DNA of 64,000 nt, taken from positions 682,001 through 746,000 of the forward strand of contig JALIZF010001883.1 of NCBI GenBank assembly GCA_029948255.1. The letters are read 5' to 3'. Both the position numbers and the translations under genes were made by a program. This document shows, one piece after another, positions 12,791-23,308 of the stretch. Each line of letters opens with the position of its first letter. Positions within the stretch are counted from its first letter, which is position 1. Source of the stretch: Telmatactis stephensoni. Taxonomy: Eukaryota; Cnidaria; Anthozoa; Actiniaria; Isophelliidae. The notes beneath the pieces were generated by a model. The model saw nothing but the letters and a program-made list of their open reading frames with translations, ran no database searches and was not told the origin of the DNA.

Positions 12791-14011
12791 TTTATATATT
12801 CAAGATTTTATAGTGGGATGTCTGCTGCAGACAGTGGAACACTATTTTCGGATAGAAACTTGATTAACAGATGCAATGTAACAGGAGACCCACGCTCCTC
12901 TTATAGAGCAAACAGAGATTTTCTGTCTGTGGTTTTCATGTCCAGAGTAATCATTGGTGCCATGACTGTATTAGGGTTTCCCAACAGGTCTGGTTCTCCT
13001 TCAAAGTACAGCTTACCATCACTTGAATCAATGAAGAAAGTACAAAAGCTAGAGGTCCTCCATGATATCTCAGCTAGAGTTGTTGATGAATTTGTCCTTC
13101 AGAACCAGACATCTGTAAAAGCCTTTGTTGACAGTGTCTTAACTGAGAAGAGAAAGAACAAATTATAAATAACCAAAACCTAACACCAGATGGCAGGTTT
13201 CCCTGCAGGTATCCAGGCTGTGATAAGTCATTTAGGTATAATGGCAAAAGCAGGAAAAAACATGAGATGGCCCATGACCCACCTGTTCAAACTGAGGAAC
13301 TTTCAATTGAATGCACGGGCTCTTACCCAAAAGCAGATGCAGCTGATTTGAACAATGTTTTGTTTGAGTCTCCCAAAGAAGGAAAAATAACAGCTCCTAA
13401 AGAAGAAAAGAAAACAGACAACATTTATAACTACAATTGTGCTTTGCTTGTTGACTGTTTCCTTTTCTTCAACTTTTTGGATGCCATAAAAGAGGGTGAT
13501 GGATTGAGAATTATGCGTCAATATAAGTACATGATGTTGAACTACAAGGCAGATGGTTCACATAGTACTAAGTACAGTCTGGAGTGCTTATATCAATTTT
13601 TCCTCATTAATGGATTATTATCAGAACGAGATAGTGAGTGCTTCATTTGGAATAGGTCTGTTAATAACCTTGGGTTGAAAGGAGCAAATATTCCTCTTGA
13701 TGAAGATACAGAACACAGTAACAATTTTATTAAACAAGGGATTCGCAACCTTGGTCCCAACATTACAGACCATGCCATAACAAGGTTATGCAGAGCAGAA
13801 GGCACAACCCGATCAATTCTTACTCATCTAGATGAGAGTATCAATCGTGTATCCAACAGCGGGAAACATGGAAAGTCATCTCATGACCTGGATGTGGATG
13901 AATTAGTAAAAAGGGGAATGGAACTTGACATTTTGAGACAGCAAGAAGACCAGGAAGGGCGTACTTACCAACATTTCTTCAATTTTCGGAGAGATTTTCT
14001 CTCAAGCTTAA

Positions 14012-15160
14012 GTGTAAATGACTGTAAATATCAAACATTTTTTGAAATGGGCGGCCATTCCAAAAATTAGATTTTCTTGAAACTCTGCATACAGCTTCCC
14101 TATACCTACCTATGAAGAAACACCCATATGATTAGGTGTGGGAGCCTTTGGTTTCCATGGCAACGCACATGCCTTATTTTGGGCCAGTTTTGATCAAAAA
14201 CACTCCCAAATTTCCAACTTTTTAAAACCTCACTGTAACTAGGTTACCCAATGCCTGAAAATAGTTTTGATATCCTAGAAAAGATCAATCTTTTGCTATT
14301 CGTTTGGTTGCCTTTGTGTCTCAATTGTTGCCTTGGCAACCGAATACAGGTATTTTAAACATTACATGGTTTTCGAGTTTTGAAAATTGCTGAATTTTGA
14401 CCAACTTTAGGGATCCATAACTCTGGTGGTAACGCTGAAATCGTAAAGCAACTGACATCATGTGAACACTTTATCTTAGCCTTTGCCAGGAAATGTTTTA
14501 TATTTTTGGGCAATCAAATAATAACGATGTCACGCTGCTTTAAACTAGCCCATCTATTGCAATTGCAGGAAATATGACCTCGCATTTTGCTCTGATTTTT
14601 ATGGTTAAATCCTCTTTACTTGGCTTGAGAAAGTGATGAATAGGGGCTCTAATGACAACAATTTATGTTTTTATCAATTTCAAAGAAATATTGATCAGTT
14701 AACTGGCGGGTCTTGCAACTGAAATATGCTAATTAGCCTGCTTCGACCCCAACTTTTACTGCATCATAGTTCCAAAATTTTCAATCACCACAACGTAAAT
14801 TTGGCACTATAAGTAGACTTACCTTGACTCAAAGCAAAAATAAATCATCAAAGAATAATTGTTCTCCATGTTGAAAGCATTGGCAACCGAATCAGTCCAA
14901 GAGAAACGTGACAACGCCAATGAAGTCCAGCTCCATAATTCACGGCAACTTTCAAACATCTCTTTCTGCATTACTTGATAATGCCTCATAAGAAGTCTTA
15001 GCATATCCATCAGAGGTCAGTCAAGTCCATAATCCTCTTTGAAGAAGCCATTTCAGGAGGAAAAATCAAGCGAAAGCTACATAGCTCGAAGACTTTGAAA
15101 ATATGTACCGCTGACCACGTCAATAATCACTCAAGGCTCACCACAGGTAACCCAGATATT
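14012..15160 (+). repeat. Left inverted arm of TTAA element 2
   Basis: It pairs with 21425-22556. The arm carries short open frames in both copies (for example 14819-15010 and its mirror 21571-21762). These are by-products of the repeat and not treated as genes. Confidence 0.9.
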
Positions 15161-15185
15161 CGATTTGGCTTCGTTCTCCGCTGTT

Positions 15186-16290
15186 TGAGGGAGGGAGGCG
15201 CAGGAAAGGAAGGAAGGAAGGAAGAAAGGAAGGAAGGAAGGAGGGAGGGAGGGAGGGAGGGAGGGAGGGAGGGAGGGAGGGAGGGAGGGAGGGAGGGAGG
15301 GAGGGAGGGAGGGAGGGAGGGAGGGAGGGAGGGAGGGAGGGAGGGAGGGAAGGAAGGAAGGAAGAAATGAGAGAGGGAAGGAAGGATTGAAGGAAGAAAT
15401 GAGAGAGGGAAGGAAGGAATGAAGGAAGAGAGGGAGGGAGAGAGAGAGAGGGGGGGGGGGGGGGGTTAAAAATGAAAAAAAAAAACCCCTGTATTCTGCA
15501 GTCTGAATATGCCACAGGTTCAATGATTTTTCTCGGGATCGTTTGCATGACAACGTGGTTATTGGGGATCAGTCAGTGGTGGGCATCATTTCTGTTGTGT
15601 CGGAGGTACAACTAGTCATGTTTAAATTTGACTGACGATTACACTGAATTGCATAAATGATTTGTTATCCTGTATATTTATTTCAGTTCGATGCACGCAT
15701 GCTTCTGGCAGATGCGTCGGCTTCTTTCAAACCATGCGATCCAGTTAGGGTAATTAGTGATAGCTTAGTTTTATTGATTAGGTGTCCTAAATTGTCTTTC
15801 AGTCAGCTTAGCGTTTAATAATTGTCAAAAATTTTGCCTTAAACAGAGAAACACAACGAAGTTAAGATTAATAACGGAATCACGATACAATCTTCAGATA
15901 TTGTACCTATTATTTTCGTACGTTTGTGGAGTTAAGTGTTTGATAATAGTCTGACAGGAATTCAGTACAATAAACCAAGTGCATTTTACTTCCCTTTTAA
16001 TCTCACTGTACAGTGTACTGACTGATCCCCAATTACCACGTTGTCATGCAAATGATCCCGAGAAAAATCATTAAACCTGTGGCATATTCAGACTGCAGAA
16101 TACAGGGGTTTTTTTTTTCATTTCCCCCCCCCCTCTCTCCCTCCCTCTCTTCCTTCATTCCTTCCTTCCCTCTCTCATTTCTTCCTTCCTTCCTTCCTTC
16201 CTTCCCTCCCTCCCTCCCTCCCTCCCTCCCTCCCTCCCTCCCTCCTTCCTTCCTTCCTTTCTTCCTTCCTTCCCTCCTTCCCTCCCTCCT
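15186..16290. mobile_element. Hairpin element with GGGA/GGAA microsatellite arms
   Basis: An arm of polypurine microsatellite (about 15190-15465) followed by a unique block to about 15583 is mirrored by a unique block from about 16012 and a polypyrimidine microsatellite to 16290. The unique arms share AACCCCTGTATTCTGCAG and about 90 further bases in inverse orientation. The core of about 430 bp is AT-rich without coding signal. It sits immediately downstream of the stop codon of the element 2 gene. No target duplication is recognisable because the borders are simple repeats. Proline/serine-rich frames over the microsatellite are not genes. Confidence 0.7.
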
Positions 16291-16294
16291 TTCT

Positions 16295-19200
16295 TTATGA
16301 GGGCAACTTGCAAGGACAAAGCATTACAAGGGCATGCAATGCCTGAAGATATGGAGCCTTTCGTTTTCCAGTATTAACCTCTACCTCTAGGTCAAAATCT
16401 TCACACATAAGTTTCAGCATGGGTAGTGCCATCTTTTTTAATCCGCTTTTGCTTGAAATCAAACACAGATTATAATTGTCATACACCAAGGGATGCTCGA
16501 TGTTGACACTGCGGATGACTTCCTCTCGAAGACCATGGTAATGGGACTCCGCTTCGGCTGCTTCTCCAAGATCCTGTTCTACATTTTGTTGTCCCACCGT
16601 TGCCCTCTGCTTACTACTTTTTCTTGAAAAATATCCTTGGATTTGTTTGGAAGTTAAAAACTCGTCTAAGCTAAACAATCTTTCACCTGACATATCCTTT
16701 GCCCTTCTCATATCTTTCGCTACTTCTTCTGGGTCTTCTTTCTTTCCTGTGACTACTCCAATGTTAAACTTTTCATCGAGATATTTCCTTTGTTTATCGT
16801 TGAAGCGCCTTTGTTGTTTATTTCCCTTTAGTGCCCATCCCTTCTCTGTGCTTGCTGGTCTGCAAGTATTGCATGCACTGGGCATCAACTGTGGAATATT
16901 ACTTGCATGCCCCTCTGTAATCTTTTTGTGATAGCTAATTGCAGCCTTATCCATAAGCGTTTCTCTTTCCAGTTCAAAATGACATTTTCCAAAATTTTGA
17001 TGGTTTAGCATTGATTTGTGTTGTCTAAAAGTTTTGATGCAGCCATCAGTGGGACAAGAATACAGCAATAACCCGTCCGATTCTTCGTTTTCTGTATCAA
17101 ATGGAAGTTCTGTACTCGACTTCTTTTCACCAGGAATGCGCCTGCCCTCCACAGATCTGAAATCTCCATATGAAAAGGAACATTCAAACCATGGATTTTT
17201 GCCTATTGTATAAAACCAATCAATCAATTAACAAATAAATTAATCACCGAAGCAGTCCAACCAAATTTACTTGTTAATTATATTTCCTTTATAAATTAAT
17301 CAGTAGAACTCGAATCATGTATTCAATCCGCATTTGGCAATACATTTTTTAGTATATTAGATAAACTATTACAACCTACCTGTCATTTTTAGCATTTCAA
17401 ACGGAACTTCTTTTCCTTTTCCAATATTATAACTTCTCCACATTTTGACTTTATTGTTGTGGAACTCAAAATTATTTAATATGCTGATCCCATCAAGCTT
17501 TACTGGAAAGCGCTCTTCAGGAGAGTTGCCAATCAAAGCTACTCTAGCACCTAACACACCTCCGTGTGACAACAATGCCTCCTGTAGTTGCAGACCAGTA
17601 GTGACATCGTGTCCTTCATTTATATACACTCTTATGTGGGATTTGGCAGTTGCAGCAAATCTATCACAAGGTCCTTTCCCGCCTTGGGGATCTGAAAAGT
17701 CAATCCTCTTGATTTCGACGCCCGTTCTTTTGCTGATCTCTTTTGCGGATGCTAAAACGTCCCCAGAATGATAACACCCTGCATTATCTTGTCTAAAATA
17801 TACATTGGTGACGTCCTTGTGTTGCGATTTCAAGGTTCTTAGTACGTGTTCCATACAGTTGATAACACAAGCGCTGTCTTGAGTGCAATTTTCAATAATG
17901 TGCACAAATGTTTGGGTCTCCAATTTTCCAGTTTTTTCTGATCGTCTCAAAGCTACTGTAATATGCCAGGAGATCCCTTTCTTACCGAACCAATTGCTCT
18001 GTGACTCGCGATATCGTTGTGGCAAAAATTTCATTGCCCAGTCTTGTGTCAAAAGAAGAGTTGACTCAGAAAGCGTATCAATAACTGAAGTACGAGCAAG
18101 ATCTTGATTAACAGATCTAAGCTGGTGGGCTTTCCATGCATCAATCGCTTGTAATGATTGGTTTACTACAAAAACTGTTTCATCGCGGTCTTCTTGGGAT
18201 GTGAAACTCAGATCATTCCCATTGACAACAATTTTTATTTCATCCATTACATTTTTCAGATTTTCACATCTGTCACAAAGCTGATCATGGTCATGCTTGC
18301 AATCATTTCTATAGCAGGCATCTTTTGAATCACTAAGGGCATATGGAATGCAATGGTCCCCGATACGAGATGATAATGATGAATGGACCTGGAAACATAA
18401 ACCATAACATTTGACATGAGAAACCTTGCATTGTTGTCTGTCATTAAATGATGCTTCGAAAAATCTTTCTTGCAGGTTCCTTCTGTTCTCTGGTCCTCTC
18501 TATTGTAACACAAATTGTGTTGCTTCGCAGCACTTTATTATTTGCAAAGAAACTTCGATCATTAAGGCATGGAAAATGCGCTTTAGAAGTTGATAAATAA
18601 TTATTATTAATTATAATTTCATGTTAATTAGGTGGTAAACTTACCTTATAGTCTGTCTTTAAGTATTGTTTGCCTGCTTTAAGTCTTTCCTTTATGTCAT
18701 GAGCCCATTCGTGATCTTTTCCAAGATAAGCAAGTTTTTCTACAACTGCCACTAGGTCATCAAAGGCTTTCCCACCGTCTGCAATGAAGTAATCTAAGCC
18801 TTGTAAAGACCTTCGGTTTGATGCTCTACAGGTGTCTAAGACTCTATACATTGTTCGCCTTCCAAAAGGCTTGAAACTTGTCTCTTTGCAATATTGCTCG
18901 TACTGATCAATAATCCTTGCTGGTATTAGTGTTCTGATAACGTTAGGGGTCTGTATTACTTCACCAGAGCTAAGCTTAATATTTTGTGTTCCAAAAGGTA
19001 AGTCCTGTATTATATGAGGACTTGTAATAAAGCTAAGAAAATGATCCAGTTGAGCAGTGTTAATATATAGTCGTGTTTGCTTGGGTGGCGATACAGGACA
19101 TCCTCTGCCTTTGAGATAAATATGCTTCCTTGCAATGTTAAATTGATATCGTGTTAGCCCTGGAATATAATTTTGGATGTTATCAAATGTTGTGATATCG

Positions 19201-21321
19201 GCCATGATAGATAGTATTTGTCTCTTTGTATCCCATCCAGATGCATTGTGATACGCTTCTGCCAGAGCTTGCAAGTATTTTGAATCAATGTTGGATGTGT
19301 CATTCCTAGGTAGGGTGCAACGAAGGTTTATGGCTTTCTTCAGATTCTCTGAATCAACTCCTGCAATCGTTTCGAGAACAGTGTCTATCACAGTAGTAGC
19401 TTCAGATACATGTCTACGCTTCGTTCTTTGTTCGGTCGCGTCCCAAGATTTTTTGAGTCTGCTAACTGGCAGTTTTTTGCAATATTTTAGATAACTATTC
19501 AGTGCGCCAAGGCTTCCTTCTTTTGTGTCTTCTTCCTCATCACTGTCAAATTCTGTCGGCAAGAAATCTTTTGTTTCATTTTCAAAGTCTTGATCATCAA
19601 TACTGAGTTTGGAAAAACTGTTCATAAGATCTTCAACATGGTCTAGATCTGTATTTGTCTTAACCTGGTAAGGCAGTACAATCTATATCAGTTTATAGCT
19701 AAACCTGAAGATACCCCTTTAACTTTTCAAAGTCCCCAAAACTGTTTTTCTTAATCTTCTGGTTATTTTTTACTTTGATATTATGAATAAGATTGTAATC
19801 AGTGACATGAGTAACATTTGTACTTTACCAAGTTTGTGGAGGGGGTAGAAGTGTACACGTGAGGTAAGGAGACGTTCTCTTTCTCAACAGAAGGTGAACT
19901 TCTTGAAGGTGTAAGCTTTTGAGCCTCCTTTCTTGGTGAATTGAAATGACTAAGTCCTTCTCTGCAGCTTCTGCATATACCTTAAAAAATTATAATGAAC
20001 TTTATGTGAATATAGAACAGTACCATATTGGAAATTTAGTTTCTAGAGAAAATTAATGTAAGAAAAAGACAAGAAATAAAAATCGAGAATCCGAGCAAAA
20101 ACCAGAAGCTTATGAGGAAACACATTTGTTAATATTATATATATTTACCTGATCCGACTGGTATACAAATTCCGCTTTGAACAAATATTTTCTTTGACTG
20201 CTTGTATGAAACACCCCTGTCTGCTCTTTTTTTCTCCTTTTTATGTTTGTTCAACGAATAAGGCATTTCACATGTCCTTTTTGTTCTCCTCCATCTTAAT
20301 CCATAGAAGTCTCTATGGTGAGGACATATTGTTATTTTTTCCAGAGAGGAAGAATCTGTGAAGAATAAACCTGTAGGCCAACAACTTCAGTCATATGAAG
20401 CATAATATACAAGTGATATATTTTTGTAAAATGATAATTTTAATTGGATAGATCTTTATCAAATATACATTGGCAGGGTGTGTCCCCCCGGGGGGGATAC
20501 TCAACCCCATTTGGGACAGGGGTGTGCCGCCGGAGTTCTAGAAACCTGACCCTGTTTAAGACACTCAAAAGTGAAAAAAATCATACCCTGTTCAAAACAA
20601 AAGAGAAGAAAATCGACCCTAGCCTCGTCATTCGATTCCGATCCGTTGCATACGATTAGACCAAAAACGGCTGAGGAGGCGCTTTTTTGTTTATTTTGAA
20701 TATAGTACCCTATCTAAGACACAAAAAGATGATATGGCTTGGGATCTCGTCAAAATTATAGATCCTAGCCTGTTTAAGACAATTTTGGGTAAAATGTATA
20801 CCCTGTTCAAGACAGCAAGGCCAAAAACCATACTCTATCCAACGGGACATACCCGTATAGCAAATATATGGGAGTACCCCCCTTTCCCCCCCCCCCCCCC
20901 CGGGTGTGTCCTGCTGGAAAAAAAAATTAATACTTCACCTATACTGGACAACGATTAGATTAGTGCCTCTGTCAAAACTTTGACATATATATATATATTC
21001 CTATATGCCTCTCAAACGAATTCATTTTTGTATGATCCAGAAAGGGAGGAATTGAGTAAGCACTCAAATTTTACCAAAGTCACAAAAGTATTACAAACAC
21101 CAAAATAAAGAAGTGTAGAGCTAAATCTTACCTGCCCTTGCCAGAATAAGCTCATATTCGATGTATTTTTCCCTTTGTCCAACTTGTAACTGTCTGAGGT
21201 GAGCAGATGTGTCCTTTTGACAGCTCAAAAGGGGTACGCAGTCCGTATGAGAGCCAGATAAACTAGCACCACAGAATGAAACTTTTTCATGCACCAACAA
21301 AGAAAAGCTACAAATGGCCAT
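16295..21321 (-). CDS. DDE-like transposase candidate of TTAA element 2
   Basis: Six exons are predicted: 21321-21132, 20355-20149, 19980-19829, 19664-18645, 18388-17380 and 17202-16295. They total 3,486 nt (about 1,161 residues) with consistent phases. The protein aligns along its length with the element 1 product. Shared blocks are ITICPHHR with C-x2-C (N-terminal zinc module), a helix-rich middle with LQDLPFGTQNIKLS-like blocks, CKHDHDQLCDRC, then [19 protein letters not shown] and [18 protein letters not shown]2H2-like finger and a C-terminal segment ending QIQGYFSRKSSK follow. Intron positions differ: the element 1 intron between the CDRC exon and the catalytic exon is absent here, while introns are added after the first exon and after the catalytic part. 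No stop or frameshift was found, so it may be functional. Confidence 0.75.
20486..20903. mobile_element. 418-bp MITE in intron 1 of the element 2 gene
   Basis: Both ends are C/G-rich: a CCCCGGGGGGGATACTC-type end at the left and its inverted relative with a longer G/C run at the right. GTGTGTCC flanks both sides (20478-20485 and 20904-20911), a candidate 8-bp duplication. The interior repeats a TGTTTAAGACA/TGTTCAAGACA-like motif several times. It lies in an intron, so the host frame is unaffected. Confidence 0.7.
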
Positions 21322-21424
21322 AATAGAATACACTAAGGAAATCAAAATCAACGTCAACTGCTTGGATTTATGAAAAGTAACAATAAAATATTTTGACAAC
21401 CGAACAAAATTCTCCATGTTTATA

Positions 21425-22556
21425 TCTGGGTTACCTGTGGCGAGCCTTGAGTGATTATTGACGTGGTCAGCGGTACATATTTTCAAAGTCTTTGAGCTAT
21501 GTAGCTTTCGCTTGATTTTTCCTCCTGAAATGGCTTCTTCAAAGAGGATTATGGACTTGACTGACCTCTGATGGATATGCTAAGACTTCTTATGAGGCAT
21601 TATCAAGTAATGCAGAAAGAGATGTTTGAAAGTTGCCGTGAATTATGGAGCTGGACTTCATTGGTGTTTTCAGGTTTCTCTTGGACTGATTCGGTTGCCA
21701 ATGCTTTCAACATGGAGAACAATTATTCTTTGATGATTTATTTTTGCTTTGAGTCAAGGTAAGTCTACTTATAGTGCCAAATTTACGTTGTGGTGATTGA
21801 AAATTTTGGAACTATGATGCAGTAAAAGTTGGGGTCGAAGCAGGCTAATTAGCATATTTCAGTTGCAAGACCCGCCAGTTAACTGATCAATATTTCTTTG
21901 AAATTGATAAAAACATAAATTGTTGTCATTAGAGCCCCTATTCATCACTTTCTCAAGCCAAGTAAAGAGGATTTAACCATAAAAATCAGAGCAAAATGCG
22001 AGGTCATATTTCCTGCAATTGCAATAGATGGGCTAGTTTAAAGCAGCGTGACATCGTTATTATTTGATTGCCCAAAAATATAAAACATTTCCTGGCAAAG
22101 GCTAAGATAAAGTGTTCACATGATGTCAGTTGCTTTACGATTTCAGCGTTACCACCAGAGTTATGGATCCCTAAAGTTGGTCAAAATTCAGCAATTTTCA
22201 AAACTCGAAAACCATGTAATGTTTAAAATGTATTCGGTTGCCAAGGCAACAATTGAGACACAAAGGCAACCAAACGAATAGCAAAAGATTGATCTTTTCT
22301 AGGATATCAAAACTATTTTCAGGCATTGGGTAACCTAGTTACAGTGAGGTTTTAAAAAGTTGGAAATTTGGGAGTGTTTTTGATCAAAACTGGCCCAAAA
22401 TAAGGCATGTGCGTTGCCATGGAAACCAAAGGCTCCCACACCTAATCATATGGGTGTTTCTTCATAGGTAGGTATAGGGAAGCTGTATGCAGAGTTTCAA
22501 GAAAATCTAATTTTTGGAATGGCCGCCGTATATTTGATATTTAGAGTCAATGACAC
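21425..22556 (-). repeat. Right inverted arm of TTAA element 2
   Basis: Reverse complement of the left arm. Its inner end is about 100 bp upstream of the transposase-like start at 21321. Confidence 0.9.
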
Positions 22557-22631
22557 TTAAATGCTTCAAGTTTGTACAACTGGATAAACAAACACAAAAG
22601 ATATAGTCTACTTGGCATAAGGGCTAGATAG

Positions 22632-23308
22632 TTTTTTTAATTATGTCCACTTGTTAAATCCCTTCACAAATTGCAGTTGTACACTTTTTTCAAACATTTT
22701 TATTGTAATATACTGACATGTAGCTTGTTGAAATACATATAGTTGGAAACTATTCTAATTTTCTAATAATTAGAATTATTCTAATAATCTTGCAAGGCTT
22801 TCACATAGTTTAATGTCACTAGCAACCTGTCATGCATTTTTTGCTGAAACATTATATTGCAAAGTTCAATGCAAAAAATTCACACTTTAACAGTGCCTTT
22901 ATGATAGTAAGAGTCAAACAGTCATACATCCTCATGAAATTCCTTGCATAAAACTGTCTTTTAGAAACAGTTAAGACAGTTATGTTTTACAAGTAAATTT
23001 GGTGATTGAGGTTAGAATTCAATAAGAGAGACTCATCAAAATAAGAGATGAAAAAATATTGAATGTCTTGGAATTACAAAAAAACATTAAACTGTTCTCA
23101 GCTGACACAGAAGTAATATTTCAGCTAATGAAACACAAACCATGAGTTTTTGATATTACTTCTCAAATTCATGGATAATTAATAGAGAAATTCATAGTAA
23201 AAGTTGCTGTAATTTTATGGAAGTGCTTGAACACTGTTTGAAGACACCATCACAGCAGTGATTTTTTCTTTGTTTTATCTTCATTGATTATTCATGAATT
23301 TGAGAAGT
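22632..23308. other. Gap between the two convergent genes
   Basis: AT-rich sequence downstream of both the DUF6589-like stop and the helicase stop. It contains a short palindrome-rich run near 22755-22790 built on TTCTAATAATTAGAA. No gene was seen; it is presumably the 3' untranslated regions of both genes. Confidence 0.6.

Larger units (their letters stand above)
14012..22556 (-). mobile_element. TTAA-flanked DNA transposon 2
   Basis: TTAA lies on both sides (14008-14011 and 22557-22560). Ends read inward GTGTAAATGACTGTAAATATC at the left and a diverged version, GTGTCATTGACTCTAAATATC, at the right. Arms of about 1.1 kb (to about 15160 and from about 21425) are almost identical beyond the first 30-40 bases. 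Removing the element with one TTAA extends the DUF6589-like frame by about 25 codons to a stop. It is 8,545 bp, larger than element 1 partly because of two smaller insertions. Its gene is a paralogue of the gene in element 1, so the two are relatives of one family inserted independently. Confidence 0.9.
1238..22631 (+). pseudogene. DUF6589-like gene of the outer transposon, broken
   Basis: Predicted exons are 1238-2308, 3220-3825, 4439-4618 resuming at 12222-12288, 12791 to about 14010, and the tail after 22560 to a TAG at 22629-22631. The N-terminus has two C-x2-C pairs (CFIC and CRQC, about residues 28 and 74) of a ZAD-like zinc module. The exon at 4439 has GDQLTVERA, and the exon after the insertion has DRLEG followed by LQIGDM, both typical of DUF6589 proteins as recalled. 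A C2H2-type finger (about 13195-13270) precedes the C-terminal part with NFIKQGIRNLG. Breaks are a TGA at 1577-1579 within one continuous frame, a frame change near 12272, another near 13150, and two TTAA insertions. Splice phases agree across all introns. Function is unproven; a transposase-like role is inferred from position. Confidence 0.75.

Noticed and set aside
14819..15010. 63-codon frame beginning MDMLRLLMRHYQVMQ, also present at 21571-21762
   Set aside because: It occurs only because the two inverted arms are copies of one another; no upstream or downstream coding support.
15131..15553. Long open frames rich in SLPP on the minus strand
   Set aside because: They are translations of the GGGA/GGAA microsatellite; several frames are open at once and none extends into non-repetitive sequence.
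16046..16300. Plus-strand frame rich in PPSLPPS
   Set aside because: It is the mirror-image microsatellite; there is no sign of a gene.
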